Shown piece after piece: positions 24,228 to 46,960 of a stretch of 64,000 bases of DNA; position 1 is the stretch's first letter, and every line of letters begins with the position of its first letter. The translations under genes were made by a program, and so were the position numbers. This DNA comes from Xiphophorus maculatus (lineage: Eukaryota > Chordata > Actinopteri > Cyprinodontiformes > Poeciliidae). The notes beneath the pieces are model-generated. The model was not told the origin of the DNA and did not search any database. It saw nothing but the letters and a program-made list of their open reading frames with translations. Location: assembly GCF_002775205.1 (NCBI RefSeq), contig NC_036443.1, positions 14,519,373 to 14,583,372 on the forward strand, written 5' to 3'.

Positions 24228-24495
24228 ATTGAAAATAACAACCTTTAAGCAAGTATTACAATATTTTTCATTAAGTGTGGACTTTCAAATGTATTTTTAT
24301 TAATGTAGGGAAATATTCTGATCTTAAGTCTTCCATTTTCATTAGCTATAAGCAAAATTATTTTTTATAAATAACACAAACAAAGGGATGAAAACATTAG
24401 TGTGTAATTGGTCTGTGTAGCGTTTCATTTACTGAATTAAGTTACCGAAATAAACTAGTTTTCTAATAATAGAATTTATTGAACATGACTGTGTA
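24228..24495 (+). mobile_element. Decayed Tc1-like element, 3' end
   Basis: Parallels 3573-3840 along its length: the same GAAAATAACAACCTTTA opening, a TTTTCATTAGCTATAAGCAAAA block, a GATGAAAACATTAGTGTGTAAT block, and a final AATTTATTGAACATGACTGT. No transposase part is present. Confidence 0.6.
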
Positions 24496-24589
24496 TATAA
24501 AAAGAATTTCACAGGGGACCATGCACAGGAGTTTGTATCTCCAAATCTCTTGCAGGCAAGAATAAATTATAAAACAATAAAAACGCATA

Positions 24590-24920
24590 ATCTTCCAGTC
24601 CAATCAGGTCTTCTGGTTCTAGTGTACTCTGCTTCCACAGAACTAGAACCAAACATGGGGAAGTAGCATTTATTTTCTTGAACAAACTTCCAGACAACTG
24701 CAAAAATGCTGAAAAACTGAATTTCTTCAAATCAAGACTAAAAAACCCGCCCGTTTATAACTGCCTTTGAGTTAGTGAAACATTGATCAACATATTTGAT
24801 ATACATTTGGTTGATGATGTTGATGATGGCATTTGACAAAATGTAATGTTTACTACTTCATAATTGGCTTTTATGTTTTCATGATGTAAAGTGTTGATGC
24901 TCAAATGTGCTCTATGAATA
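24590..24920 (+). mobile_element. Non-LTR retrotransposon (LINE) 3' fragment
   Basis: The plus strand reads NKLPDNCKNAEKLNFFKSRL up to a TGA at 24768-24770. This resembles the very C-terminal end of fish LINE reverse transcriptases (WNxLPxxLRxxxSLxxFKSxLK). The following 150 bp ends in the ATGTAAAGTGTTGATGCTC and TGTGCTCTATGAATA wording usual for such 3' ends. 5'-truncated and dead. Confidence 0.6.
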
Positions 24921-27905
24921 CCCTTTACTTGACTTATAGTGAAACTACATGGCCTTCTGAACGTGAATTATCAAGAGGCTAAAATGAAAACATTTTAAAG
25001 CTTGAGTACATCTTTTATTGGATACAATGTTCAATTTTATATATTTCTAGAGCAAACAGAGACATAACAGCCCAGTTTTCTAAACGACAGCTGGATCCCA
25101 TAGAGACTGAATGCAATTCTTGAGCATCTTCAAAACTCAAGTGATTTTGTTCAATAAAACCACTCAGTAGCCTCAGAAGCCAAATCATGTAAAATATTAT
25201 GCACAACTAAGACAACTGCACATTTAGTTAAATACCCCCAAAGCATAAAACATTGTTAAAATTGTACAATGGTAATGTTGGTTTCACTTTTAATTAATTA
25301 TGTTTGATGCATTTCTTACAATTATTTATCTAAGACTTGTTTATTCAGAATAATTTTGACCTTGTGAAAAACTCAAATTGTAATATTGCAATATTACCAC
25401 AGCCATTTGATATTTGTTGATTCTTTTTCTATGCTTCATCTTGTTTTTCTGTCTCTTTCTTTTCAAACATCCCACTCACTTGTCAAATTCCCTTTTATTG
25501 ATAAAGCAATTCAGACGTCACTGTGGGAAACTACAAAAACGTTAGAGATGGCAAACAATGCAGTGGAAATGTAATTATTTACTTACTTGAAATTTGAGTT
25601 GCTGCTGGGTCAGCACCATTAAAATATTGCTTCACGATGAGACAAAACTTTATGGATTCATTAAAGTATAAAGACAAATGTTAAAATTACTAGTGTCCCC
25701 CCTAAAAGCACAGACTCAAAACCAAACATATTTTATCCATACAATAAAGGCACTGGGTTCTGTGCATTTACAACCAACTAATCTTTTAAATTAGCCATTA
25801 CTAAAGAAAAGAAATACATCAGTTAAATCTAATTTGCATCCAGGAGCTTTCTGCAGTAGCTCTGTAATTAGAAAGGGGGGATTAACTATTGCTCACTGTG
25901 GTGCTAAGTCGTTTCTACCAGTCTCGTTGCACAGTAAGCCATAATGTGGTTGTATTGTTGTGATCTTGGCACCTAATTATCTTTTCTTTTGTGTGGTCCA
26001 GATGAGTGAACGTTACCTACCGCTCTGACTATAATTATGCCATTTGTAGAATTTGAAAAGTACTTTGTTGCAAATCTGGCTTTGGCTTAGGTGCCATGAA
26101 TACAAACAAACAAAAATGGATTACTCTCACACAGCAAAGCACTTGATGTCTGCAGAAATCTTTGTGCAATGCAAACAGCATAAGAGGGGCTCAGGTAGTA
26201 CTTCAAAAGAACTGCTTTTCTTTGGTCAGTTGTTGAGACACACGTTGTAAAAAGGTTTGCAAAAGCAGTTTTTGATATCACTTATTTTCTCCCAGCCTAC
26301 CCAAGGAACATGTCATTTTCCTGGCTAAAAACTCTTTACAGGATTTTCTGTCCAACAGAGAGAAAAGACTGCAATAAAGCCAGGCACAAATCCAATAGCT
26401 GCTCCATTTCCAGTGAATGATGGAACAATCTAGCAGACAATTCATGCAGCCATGGGGGTTTTATGACAATAAGTGATCATATTTCATATATTTAAATTTA
26501 GCAAAATATCCACAGAGGACAAAGTGAGTCATTGAATTGGTCTCTGTGAGAAGATTGAAGAAAATTGAACAATTGTTCATATTCTGGTAATCTATTAATG
26601 GACTGGAACTGTTTTTTTAAAAAAATAACCAGATATAACAGCTGGCCTTTTAAAGGGTTTAAATACATATGGAGAACCGTTTAAAATAGAAGAATTAAAT
26701 TTCAATGTGAACTCAAATAGTGTCCTTGGTCTTCCTCTGAGAAAAATACAATTGTTGACAAACCAACAACTAATCTAATATAGAAAGTCAAAAATAGATA
26801 AATTAACGTAGATTGCAACTGCTATTTCCCGAAACTCTAAATAAAACCCAAAAGAGACACAGATTGCATTAATATTGCCACTTTTTAGTGGCACAGACTT
26901 GAATTTGACAAGTAATCTGGGGAGGAAGCTAAAGATCAGTGTGAAGACATGGAACCCTTCCAATCTCAAATACATGGAAGTTGTTACAAAAGACAAATCA
27001 TCAACATCAACTGGCCTTATGTTGCTCTGCCTTCCAACACATGTGACATTGAATGAATGACCAGTAGGGTTTAATATTATGTTGTTTATTATTCTTCCAG
27101 AAGCACATTTATGTGGTCAGACACTGTTGTTGGACAAGAAGGCCTGGCTCAGATCCTGTACAGTAATTCATTCTTCAGGACTTTGTAGACCATCAAGCTC
27201 AAACAAACATACAAGTATCAAATCAACACTCCAGGTATGTTTTTGATTAGGTATAACACTTTAGTATATTGTAAAGCAAAAAAATAAAAAAATAATAAAA
27301 TGATTTCAATACCTACTTAATACTTAGACATGTTAGTGTTGGTTTCATATATTTCTTGTTAAAAATATGTTTTCTCTGCCTAAATCTGACATTCTGTAAT
27401 TATGTTTAGTTGTATTAATTTTATTACATTTTATTTGCATACAACTATATATTTTTGTCTGTTCTGACTTCATTTTCAAATATTAAATAAGGTGTTGTGA
27501 TCAGATATTTTGTAAAAAGAAATTGCCTTACGAAATATTTCTTTACTCTTACATTAGTAAATTTGGATGAGGAATATACCAGATCACGTGCCTCAGTTTG
27601 GCTTCACGAAGTCCTTGGATTGTCTGGTTGTTAAGGGGTCGTATTTCCAGTGTATTTAAGATCTCTGTTATGATATTAACAGATAAAAGCGGATAAAGGT
27701 AATTCCGGTATTGGAGTGGGTATTCCCTGTGGGCTCATGTCTTTTGCGAGGATTTTTTGTGCACTACATCACCGCTTAGAGTGGTAATAAAGGCAACATG
27801 AAACCACATAAACTATGTAATCCACCGTTTACTGACCAATCATGTCATACCAATGACGAACTTCCTGGTTACAGTTTCATCATGTAGTTCCCTATCCTCC
27901 CCTTT
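24921..27905. other. ptges3-dtx3 intergenic region
   Basis: No gene recognised. AT-rich sequence with short open frames that do not resemble known proteins and lack splice support. The divergent promoters of ptges3 (near 23.6 kb) and dtx3 (near 28 kb) are about 4.3 kb apart, so this is not a shared bidirectional promoter. Confidence 0.55.
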
Positions 27906-27909
27906 CCTA

Positions 27910-28006
27910 TTCCTCCTCCTCCTCCTCCTCCTCCTCCTCCTCCTCCTCCTCCTCCTCCTCCTCCTCCTCCTCCTCCTCCTCCTCCTCCTCCTCCTCCTCC
28001 TCCTCC
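27910..28006 (+). repeat. (TCC)n trinucleotide tract upstream of dtx3
   Basis: About 32 uninterrupted TCC/CTC triplets. It gives long Leu, Glu or Gly runs in the reading frames, which are artefacts. It sits just upstream of the G+C-richer dtx3 5' region. A pure purine/pyrimidine mirror-type tract of this kind can form triplex DNA, and its length is expected to vary between individuals. Confidence 0.97.
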
Positions 28007-28566
28007 ATGAAGTGAAGTCTGTTTGCGCCGCGCAGCTGACAAAAATGACGCGACCACGATTGGATGAAAACAGGTTGGAGTAAAAGAAAAAAGGCAGAGT
28101 AAATTATCTGAGAGGACAGCGCAGGCTCACAGCTCAACGTGGCGGAGGCTGATAAACGGACAGCGTCGGTGAATGTTTTTCTACTTTGTGTTGACGCCTA
28201 CAAGGACACAGGAGCGCAGACGAGACCGAAAACGAGAGGAAGGAGGTTGTGGATTCAAATGTTTTTTGGTTTTTTTTTTGTATCTTAATCCGGGAAAACA
28301 TTGGGATATCATGGCTTGACCACAGCAGGCTCTTCACCATCCTCCGCCGATAAACTGCAGTGAGAAATAACGGCCCTCTCTCTCTCTCTTTCTCTTTCTC
28401 TCACTCCGTCTCCTTCCGCAGATGGAGCTCAGAGCTCTTTAATCCAGCCTCACAGCTCCCTGACAGGCAGTGGAGAACTACTCAGAGGGGTGAGGTGTGC
28501 AGAGAAGAAAGCGCTTTAGTGATTCATGTTGTAAGAAATTTGACGCCAATGTTGCCACATCGCTGA

Positions 28567-28604
28567 ATTCCCCCGCCAGCTGTATATATATACAGCTGGC
28601 GGGG

Positions 28605-28608
<4 letters not shown>
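28567..28608. repeat. Perfect 42-bp palindrome abutting an (AT)n tract
   Basis: The left arm ATTCCCCCGCCAGCTGTATAT (21 nt in all) is matched exactly by its reverse complement with no spacer. The outer arms are G+C-rich and the centre alternating AT. It runs straight into the (AT)n tract at 28607-28700, in the dtx3 5' region just before the first coding exon. Confidence 0.95.

Positions 28609-28700
<92 letters not shown>
28607..28700 (+). repeat. (AT)n dinucleotide tract
   Basis: About 47 uninterrupted AT units, continuous with the right arm of the 42-bp palindrome and ending 41 bp before the exon that carries the dtx3 start codon. Expected to be highly length-variable and able to extrude cruciforms. 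Confidence 0.98.
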
Positions 28701-28702
<2 letters not shown>

Positions 28703-28769
28703 TCCAGACCTTCAGTTTCTCTCTTTACTTCTGTTCAACAGGACGCTTTATTCGCACTTGGAGGAATTT

Positions 28770-34470
<5,701 letters not shown>

Positions 34471-36255
34471 CCACATGAGACCTCCAGGACTTTGTTGGAC
34501 TTTTCCTTGGACATGTCCTCACTGTGGACCAAGCTGCAGGATTTGCTCTGAGACTGCCTGATGCCTAAAAGATAGCTGAAGATTAAAAAAACAAAACAAA
34601 ACAAAAAGAAAATCACCTCATCAGACACACGTCTATTGCTGCAGAAGAATCCATATCTCCTCCACTGCTGTTCTACTTTGGTTATTTTTCTCAAGCGTTC
34701 AAGTCATTCAGTGCTACATGTGGAAGAGAATACTCTTAAATGCAGTGCAAATCCTCAAACCCTCACTGCTGGCACCAGGCCTAATTTCTGATGCACTTAT
34801 TTAGGAGCTTGTCAGAATTAATATTACAAGATGTTATTTAGATAATTTAAGTTTAGTGACATTTAAGTTACATTCTATTAATGTTCATTTCCCTCCTTTG
34901 GGAGTACTTTTAAGTCTTAGAAGCACATGTTTGGTTGTGTCTCCCTGAAATGTTTGTTGAACAAGTTTGATTGTTATTAATTACCTGTTGTAATGATTGT
35001 ACTTGGTTCGTACAGCAGAAGAGCACTGCTTTTAGCAACAGATTTACAGTTCTGATGTTATTGCAATCTTAAGCACTCACAGGCACTTTGGTAACTATTA
35101 TTTTTGTTTTAGTGAAGTAGAAGTAATGGAAATCTGCTTCCTTTGAATGAAGGAATGCCCAAAGCAAACAGGTTTATGCAGCCATCAGCTATTAGCTGGC
35201 GACACATTCATGTCAGTTGCTTAGAAAACGCTACGCGTGACCTTTATCTCGGGATGTACTTTGATTTTTAAAATAGGAGGAATGTTAAATGATGTCTCAT
35301 GGCAGCACCTTTCAGCAAGTGTTGGAAGTTCCCACTGTGTTTTTTCCAGTTATTACTCCTGTTTTTTCCAAGATGTCTTCGAGGGGTTCGGCCCATTACC
35401 TCACTTAGATAGGAACACTCTGGTCCGAATTAGCAGATTTATGACGATGTCAACTTTGAAGGGCATACAGATCACTTGAACCAAATCAGAGGCACAAAAG
35501 CTCTTTAAATATCTATGCTTCAGTTCCTTTCAAACTAGGAAATTTGCCTATTTAATCGTTTTATTCGAAATGAGCTAACTGCTGTAAATCTATCAATGTG
35601 TAACAAACAGTAGGAGAGTTTAGTAATTGATTTGATTAGAGGTGAGTCACTGATCTCATTTTCTTGTGCCTTCCTTATATTCATTTTTGATTAAATAATC
35701 AGCCATGAAGACTTTGGCGAATGTTGAGGATTTTGAGTGCTTTTGCAGTGCTGTTTGATTGTATAGAAGCCTCCAGTGTATATTAGACAAATACTCCACA
35801 GGATTAAATGTAAAACCTAATCTGGTCCAAAAAATATCACCCCCCTTCTGTCCAAGACGTTTGCCTACATTAATTTTAGAAATAGATCCTAGTCTTTTAG
35901 TGTGAATGTGCTTGGCATCCAGCAGCATTTTTGTTTTTGGTTGAAAATAAATACTGATTTAAATAGTCATAACGGCACATCAAATGCTTTTGTTATGTTC
36001 TTGCCCCCTTTGTATTTTAGTTAAGGGACCAATCAATACATTTTTGGGACACAGGATTGTAGTTAATCAAAGCTACTCTGCACACCTTTCTATGCATACT
36101 GAACCTGAAGAAGGGGAAAAAGAAGAAGTAGATGGCTGGATTCCATATTTTGCAAATCGAATGTTAAGTAAAACAAAAATCTGTTCTGCTTTTATAATTG
36201 TGTTGATTTGTACTTCGTTGGTATTCAGAATGATGTGGCTACATTTTAATACTTG

Positions 36256-36261
36256 AATAAA
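36256..36261 (+). terminator. dtx3: Candidate dtx3 poly(A) signal
   Basis: AATAAA followed by a T/G-rich stretch (AAGTTCTTTTTGGGTTTGTC). It would give a 3' untranslated region of about 1.8 kb after the stop at 34468-34470. That stretch has no recognised coding sequence. Earlier AATAAA motifs, such as one near 35948, are also possible. Confidence 0.4.
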
Positions 36262-36269
36262 AGTTCTTT

Positions 36270-39200
36270 TTGGGTTTGTCCACGACGTTCAATGTGGGTC
36301 CTGAATAAACGGTATGTATGTTTTATGCTGCCGGTATGTATGTGAATCAAGTAACTGATGATTCACTGGGAAATGTGGCAGCGGAGGTTATTACTTTCAA
36401 CATTAACAAAGTCCCAGAGGTATTATTACACATTTTTTAGGCTTTCTATGACTACAGGTTTCTATAATATTTTAATATCTTACATGTAAATTAGTAATTT
36501 TACACACAAAGTATTTAGTGTTTTATGACCAAAGCTTTTAGTGCTCTATCCTCAAGAAGTTAAAGTATAGAAAATACAAAATTATTCTGGGAAGTCTTGC
36601 ATTTTAATGTTTACTACTGCATTGTTGCAAACAGTTAAAAGCAATAAATGATACACAGTGTTTAAAGGACTTTGAACATGTAGCGCGGGAAGAACAGTGC
36701 ACATGAAACACTTCATAATCTTAAAAAAAGTACCTTAATTTTGAATTCCTTCACGTTGAGTAATCTAGCACAATTATAAGGCCACAAGAAAATTTCTGTA
36801 TATTTCTCATGATTATAATACAGTATTTCTCAAATAAAAGCTAAAATGAGATGAACCCCAATTAGGGATCATTAAAAAGTCAAAGTAACTTTTAACTAAT
36901 GTAATCAAGCTAAAATCTATTTACTATTTAGCTGAGTAAAAATAAATACAAAGATAACAACAAAAATGTTGACTCAATTCTTTTGTGAGGTACTTCTAAA
37001 AAAGTTAAAAGTTAGATTGAAGTACTTTTTATAGGAACATTACTAACCGTTAAATATAGAAATAGGTAAGGCTACTTAGCTATAGCTATGCGTCAAACAA
37101 TCTTTTCCATCTTCTTAATAACATACACATTTTTGATAGCAATAATAAACACCTATTTTAATAAGAAATTACTTTTTTCTTTTTGCTTTTAAAGAGAGGT
37201 TGTTCTAAAGAGAAAAAAGAAGAGGATAAGATATACCTCTGGCTGGAAGCAAAAGTCTAATTCAAGTTTTCAGAGTATGCTGTTATATTCTGAAGAAAGT
37301 CTGGAACACATTCACTTTAAAAGCTTGTTGATTTGTAAGCCTGTGTTCAGTTTGAAGAGGTTTGGGTCCCAAAGGGCAATTAATGTTTGCAAGTAAAAAA
37401 AAAAAAAAGGTGAAAAAAAGAAAACCTAAGAGACATACAATCAAAGTTCTAAAAATGATGGACAATAACAATATAGTTTGCCACAACAAAATCAAATATC
37501 AGTCCATACAAGATATGAGTACCACCAGCAGCATATTTCCTCAATGACCAACAATATAAGTACCATATGTGGAATAGATAAATCCAGTTCTTTCTATGCA
37601 TTCAAAATAAACAGTTTCTGATCATAAACTGCATAGTTTTATAGTCTCAAAAGACAACAACAACAACAATCTTTAAATTTCTGTGCTTCTTCATTTCGGA
37701 TTTTGGATATGATGAGTATTTTTCTTGAAGAAAATCACAGGAGAGTCACGTAATGTTCATTGTAGAGAGAAATGTCTCTCCGTATTTAACCCAATCTAAA
37801 AAGAGAACTTGTCTAACTTGTCTTGGCTCTGACCCAGTGTGGAAAAACAAACCTTGACTCATCAAAGGATGAGTCAGCAAGCAAAGGTCCTGGGGATGGA
37901 GACGTCATGAGGGACTGATCAACCAATCCGAGGCCGTCATTTCAATGTCAGTATTACACAGCAAAGGAAAATGGATTATTTTAACAAAACCAAAATGGCA
38001 ACAAACTAAGATAACAAAACACCCTTGCTGGATACTCCCATTTCTTTAATAAAAACTTCTCATGACTAGAGGTGGTTTCACATTCAAGGTTCAAACATAT
38101 TCTATTAAATAAAAAGGCAGGTTCACGTGTCAGATTTCAACACAATATTTAAAGTTCCTACTAACTGGCAGATGTTTTAAAACTTTGAACTAGCAAAACA
38201 TGATTATTTGGACATTTAAGTTTGGCAACGAAACAAAGCCGCTTTGAGCAAAGCACTTGTCAAGGTCTTAGAAGCATTCATATGTTGGAGATTCGCTGAC
38301 ATGAACCAGGTGGGGAAGAAGGTTTTATTAAAAGTATCCAGCAGGGGTGTTTTGGAGTGACTTGTAGGATGCAGTTAATATTTTTGCATCTTTAGTGAAA
38401 ACTAAACATACCATAAATTAATATACCAGCCAATGTAATCATTCTACTGTGCTGTCACCAGAAATACAGCAATATGTTGCTAAAATAAGGTGTAATAAAT
38501 TCTTCTTGAAGACAAATTGTACTAATATAAAAGTTTATTGCAGGGAACCACACTATGCTCAAACTGCTTCAACATCTGTGAAAAAGTATTAGCTCCCATA
38601 CAGTTTTCTTCTGTTTTTGCTTTTTATCCACACTTGTAAGTTTCAGATCATAGAAAGTTAAAGTTTGAGCAAAAGCAAAAACTGAAGAAACGGGAGCAAA
38701 TCCTTTTTGCAACATTGTAATTTTGGAAATACCATTGTGCCTTTTTTGTACTTTTTCTGTTCAAAAGGGATGGATAGGATACCAATTATAAAATCCTGGA
38801 AATAGAGGTGAATGAACAAAAGTCATCACATTTTTCACATATCCAACCAGCCTCTACAAATTTATCGAAACCCTTGGTAACAAATGGTAAAATTAAGGAA
38901 AATTTTATAGCAAAGACATACTTTTTTTCAGTCTCTATTGACCTTTAATTATTAATTCATGACTTTCTGTCTTTCAGGTCTAGAGTTAATGCTTAACTGG
39001 AACCATCTGACTTAACTGGATGAAGGTTGAGCATGTTTGCAAGAAACACTTTGGGCAGATCTGGTGTGAAAGATGTGATGAATGTGTGGACCAGCATCTC
39101 TCCTACACAGTGTTAATGATGGTGCAAACTGCTAAGGATGGTGGGGAATCTGTGATGCTGTGGGCTTGTTTGTTTTCCAAAGATCCTGAATATCTTATTT

Positions 39201-39650
39201 TAGAGAACATGGCATTATTACATCTGAACTATCAGGTGATTTTGAATAAAATGGGGTGATGTTTTAACAGGACAATAATAAAACCTAAGCGATGTCCTGT
39301 TGGTAGAATGAAGTTCATATAGTAGAGGGAAGTAGTTACTTCTTAAAGAGCTCAAGGTCAGATTTTCACATGCATATTCTTTAAGAATGAAACCTTGTTT
39401 TAAAAAATGTAATTTATTCAGGTTATAGAAAACAGAAGTTATAGCAAACGCACAATAAAGCTGATGTCAAAAGCACAAATGTGTAAATCTGAAAGTATAA
39501 CGCGAATGATTTAAATGTCATTTAAATCACATTGCGAGGTTATATTTTAACATAGCAGCTGTTAAAACATAACCTGGGCAAGAGAAATAATAATGAAAAA
39601 ACATACAACCAATCAGAGACAAGTTGTTTACCACTTCCTGGCACATGGGA
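36270..39650. other. Intergenic region between the two deltex genes
   Basis: No gene recognised. A-rich, with AT-biased low-complexity parts and one Tc1 fossil (38578-39260). The promoter of the second deltex gene should lie near 39.6-39.75 kb, where a CACTTCCTGG motif and a slightly G+C-richer leader begin; no TATA box was seen. Confidence 0.5.
38578..39260 (+). mobile_element. Tc1-like transposon fossil with transposase fragment
   Basis: The left part reads GTGAAAAAGTATTAGCTCCC then TTTCTTCTGTTTTTGC and TAAGTTTCAGATCATAGAAA, the 5' wording of a common fish Tc1 family. Downstream, 39131-39250 is open and encodes DGGESVMLWACLFSKDPEYL, matching the GGGSVMLWGCFSSKGPG block of Tc1 transposases. 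Most of the transposase is missing. Confidence 0.75.
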
Positions 39651-39768
39651 TGTTTCTCATCCAGTAGAGATGAACTAGACGCCCCTTTCCCTTCGTCACA
39701 GGTCTGAAGTATCCAACCCCTAGGAGTCAGACCCAGAGAGGAAGCAGAAGACTGCTAAATGTCTGACA

Positions 39769-39778
39769 TTCCGCGGAA
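39769..39778. promoter_or_regulatory. TTCCGCGGAA palindrome in leader of second deltex gene
   Basis: Perfect 10-bp palindrome four bases before the start codon. It fits the TTC-N4-GAA form preferred by STAT6, whose gene lies at the other end of the window. A single short match is expected by chance often enough that I give it little weight. Confidence 0.2.
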
Positions 39779-39781
39779 ATC

Positions 39782-44919
<5,138 letters not shown>

Positions 44920-44960
44920 TTGTTCAAAAACATTTTTTAGACAGACTTAGTGCTGCTCTT

Positions 44961-44966
44961 AATAAA
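44961..44966 (+). terminator. Candidate poly(A) signal of second deltex gene
   Basis: AATAAA 42 nt after the TGA stop (44917-44919). It would give a very short 3' untranslated region; another AATAAA occurs near 45625. Which is used is unknown. Confidence 0.5.
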
Positions 44967-44969
44967 GTT

Positions 44970-46660
44970 CCCAGCTGCAAATCTGCACTTTTCAACAGTA
45001 ATGTTCACCACGAATACTTGAAGATGTGTTTTTTTGGGGGGTTTTTTGTATGTGACCTGGGCTAAACTGAGGGAGAAGTTTAGCTTTTCCAAAGACCTTT
45101 TCTGCTTTATTCCTGTTATGTAGCTGATTTACTTTAAGCCAATAAGCAAGACGAGTTTGGTATTGATTTCATTAGTGTATACAGCACCGTTCACATTTTT
45201 TAGCAGTCTTGGTAAAAAAGTGTGGAAAGTAGACAAACTAAGTTAATCTTTTGTCACCTTATTCTGATCACACACTGAAAAACATCCTGTTTACCTCATT
45301 GAGTTCTAAGTGTTTCAAGCATCACTCAGGATGTAGTGGAAAAGAGGCTTTCCTGGAATGGCATGTATCCATTTTGAAGAGTGACTAGGAGAAATGGACC
45401 TGTATTTATTTACCTATTTATTTATAACTCCAGCAAACAGAAAAATGTGGATTAGATTTTGAACAATACAAAAAAGTAAAGTAGTCATTCAAAAAACTAA
45501 AAATACACTTAGGAGTTGAACATCATTTTTAGGTGAAGGTTGAATTTTTTGTGGCAGACGGGTAGATTAGTTTATTTAAAGGACTTTTACACATTTCTTT
45601 TCTTTTTTTTTCTCCAGAGATGCCAATAAAATTAGAGAGTGCTTTGTTTGTAACAATTTATTTGCACTGGATGGAAACATAATATGAATGAAAAGCGATT
45701 GTTTTCTAGGGTCTATGGCAGAGTCAGATAAATGATCCTGTATATTATTTTGTTGACAATCAGTTCTGTTTATTGAAAACGCTTAAAATATTTTGCAAAA
45801 TAATTTTTGTTCTTTTCCAGCTTCCTTCTTTAAAAAGTGCAAACGCATGCAAACGCTTTTTGTGAAAATATATTTGAACATAACATTTCCCATAAAATAT
45901 ATTTAACTAAATTTACATTTTATTTTTAAATAGGTGTACCAAAAAAACTAAAGAATGACAGTGCCTGGCTAAAGACTAATTAAAAGTAAATTACATTGTT
46001 TTTTTAAAAGTAGGTTTATTAGCCTTTCTACAAAAACAGAATTTTGGGTAATATTTTTTGTTTTTGCAGTAATACACCTTAATTGATTTCGTGCCTTATG
46101 CAATATCAGATAAGTTTGTGCCTTAAGAACGATTGAAATATGTTTTTATACCCTGACATCACCACGCTTGTACACTAGATGGCGGTGTTTTCCTAGTAGA
46201 AGGACTGTTACATTTCGTCGTCATTCTGTTCCCAGCTTTCTCTCTCCCCTCAAAGTTTCCTACTTAATGTGTTTGGGTCAGTTTTCACTGCAACAGTTAG
46301 AGAGGAGGTTGCTTTGTCTTTCACTAAGATATGATGTTATATTTTGGAGGAATGTGTACTGCTATGTGGTGATGATGGCTAAATGCTGAAAGGGAAGTTG
46401 CTGTTCTTTGTTAATTGTGTGAAGACCGACTAAATCAATGCTGGACCAAATAGTGTATATCCTATTTAAAACTCGCTCTGAATGTTTTGGTCTAGCATTA
46501 CAGTGCATGGCATACTAAGCTGATTTTTCACTTTGCAGACACAAGCGTCAGTGTATTTTTTACCACAATTATATGGTATATATACATTTTTTTCCCCACA
46601 AAAACAAATTTGGAAAGTATAGTATAACATTCAATTTCTCCCTTACATGTCTGGTGTTTC
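44970..46660. other. Gene-free sequence downstream of the deltex pair
   Basis: No coding sequence recognised. It may include an extended 3' untranslated region up to an AATAAA near 45625. Holds a strong CTCF-like motif (46172-46187). Confidence 0.5.
46172..46187 (+). promoter_or_regulatory. CTCF-like motif at edge of gene desert
   Basis: ACACTAGATGGCGGTG matches the core consensus CCASYAGRKGGCRSTR at 15 of 16 positions (only the first base differs). It lies 1.25 kb beyond the last recognised exon, where the gene-rich half gives way to roughly 18 kb without recognised genes. Confidence 0.4.
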
Positions 46661-46669
46661 TTGGTCTTT

Positions 46670-46960
46670 ATGATTCTTTTAGTTCTCTAACAAACCTCTG
46701 AGACCTTCAAATCAGCTGGATTGATTAAGAGGTTAATTTACACAACACAACTATTGTGTAAACTATACTATTTACAATAGTAAATTTACACATTTACTAT
46801 TGTGTAAATGCTTTCTGAAATGACTTCAGATTTTGCTTGCTTTTATTTAGGGATATCAGAATGAATCCAGCTGAATAAAAATGCACACCGCAGTTTGAAG
46901 ATTTTATTCGGCATTTTTCAACCCATCATACATGATCCTCTCGTCCCTCACTCTAGTTTG
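46670..46960. mobile_element. Tc1-like relic with internal hairpin
   Basis: Blocks GTTCTCTAACAAACCTCTGA, then TTTATTTAGGGATATCAGAA, GCTGAATAAAAATGCACACC. These follow the order of the terminal region of the same Tc1-like family seen at 47930-48450, on the strand opposite to the transposase. Between them, 46770-46809 folds as an inverted repeat (ATTTACAATAGTAAAT against ATTTACACAATAGTAAAT). Confidence 0.65.

Larger units (their letters stand above)
28010..28741 (+). promoter_or_regulatory. dtx3: dtx3 5' region (promoter and leader, approximate)
   Basis: Local rise in CpG content (28010-28260) after the TCC tract is consistent with a vertebrate promoter without a clear TATA box. A polypyrimidine tract ending CTTCCGCAG at about 28420 looks like a splice acceptor, so a first non-coding exon may precede it. 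A second good acceptor, TTCTGTTCAACAG ending at 28741, leads into the exon with the start codon. Exact transcription start not determined. Confidence 0.4.

Noticed and set aside
27853-28137. Poly-Leu, poly-Gly and poly-Glu frames
   Set aside because: Artefacts of the (TCC)n tract.
46770-46809. Hairpin as a microRNA precursor
   Set aside because: The stem is AT-only, has no mature-like arm pattern that I know, and lies inside a Tc1-like relic.
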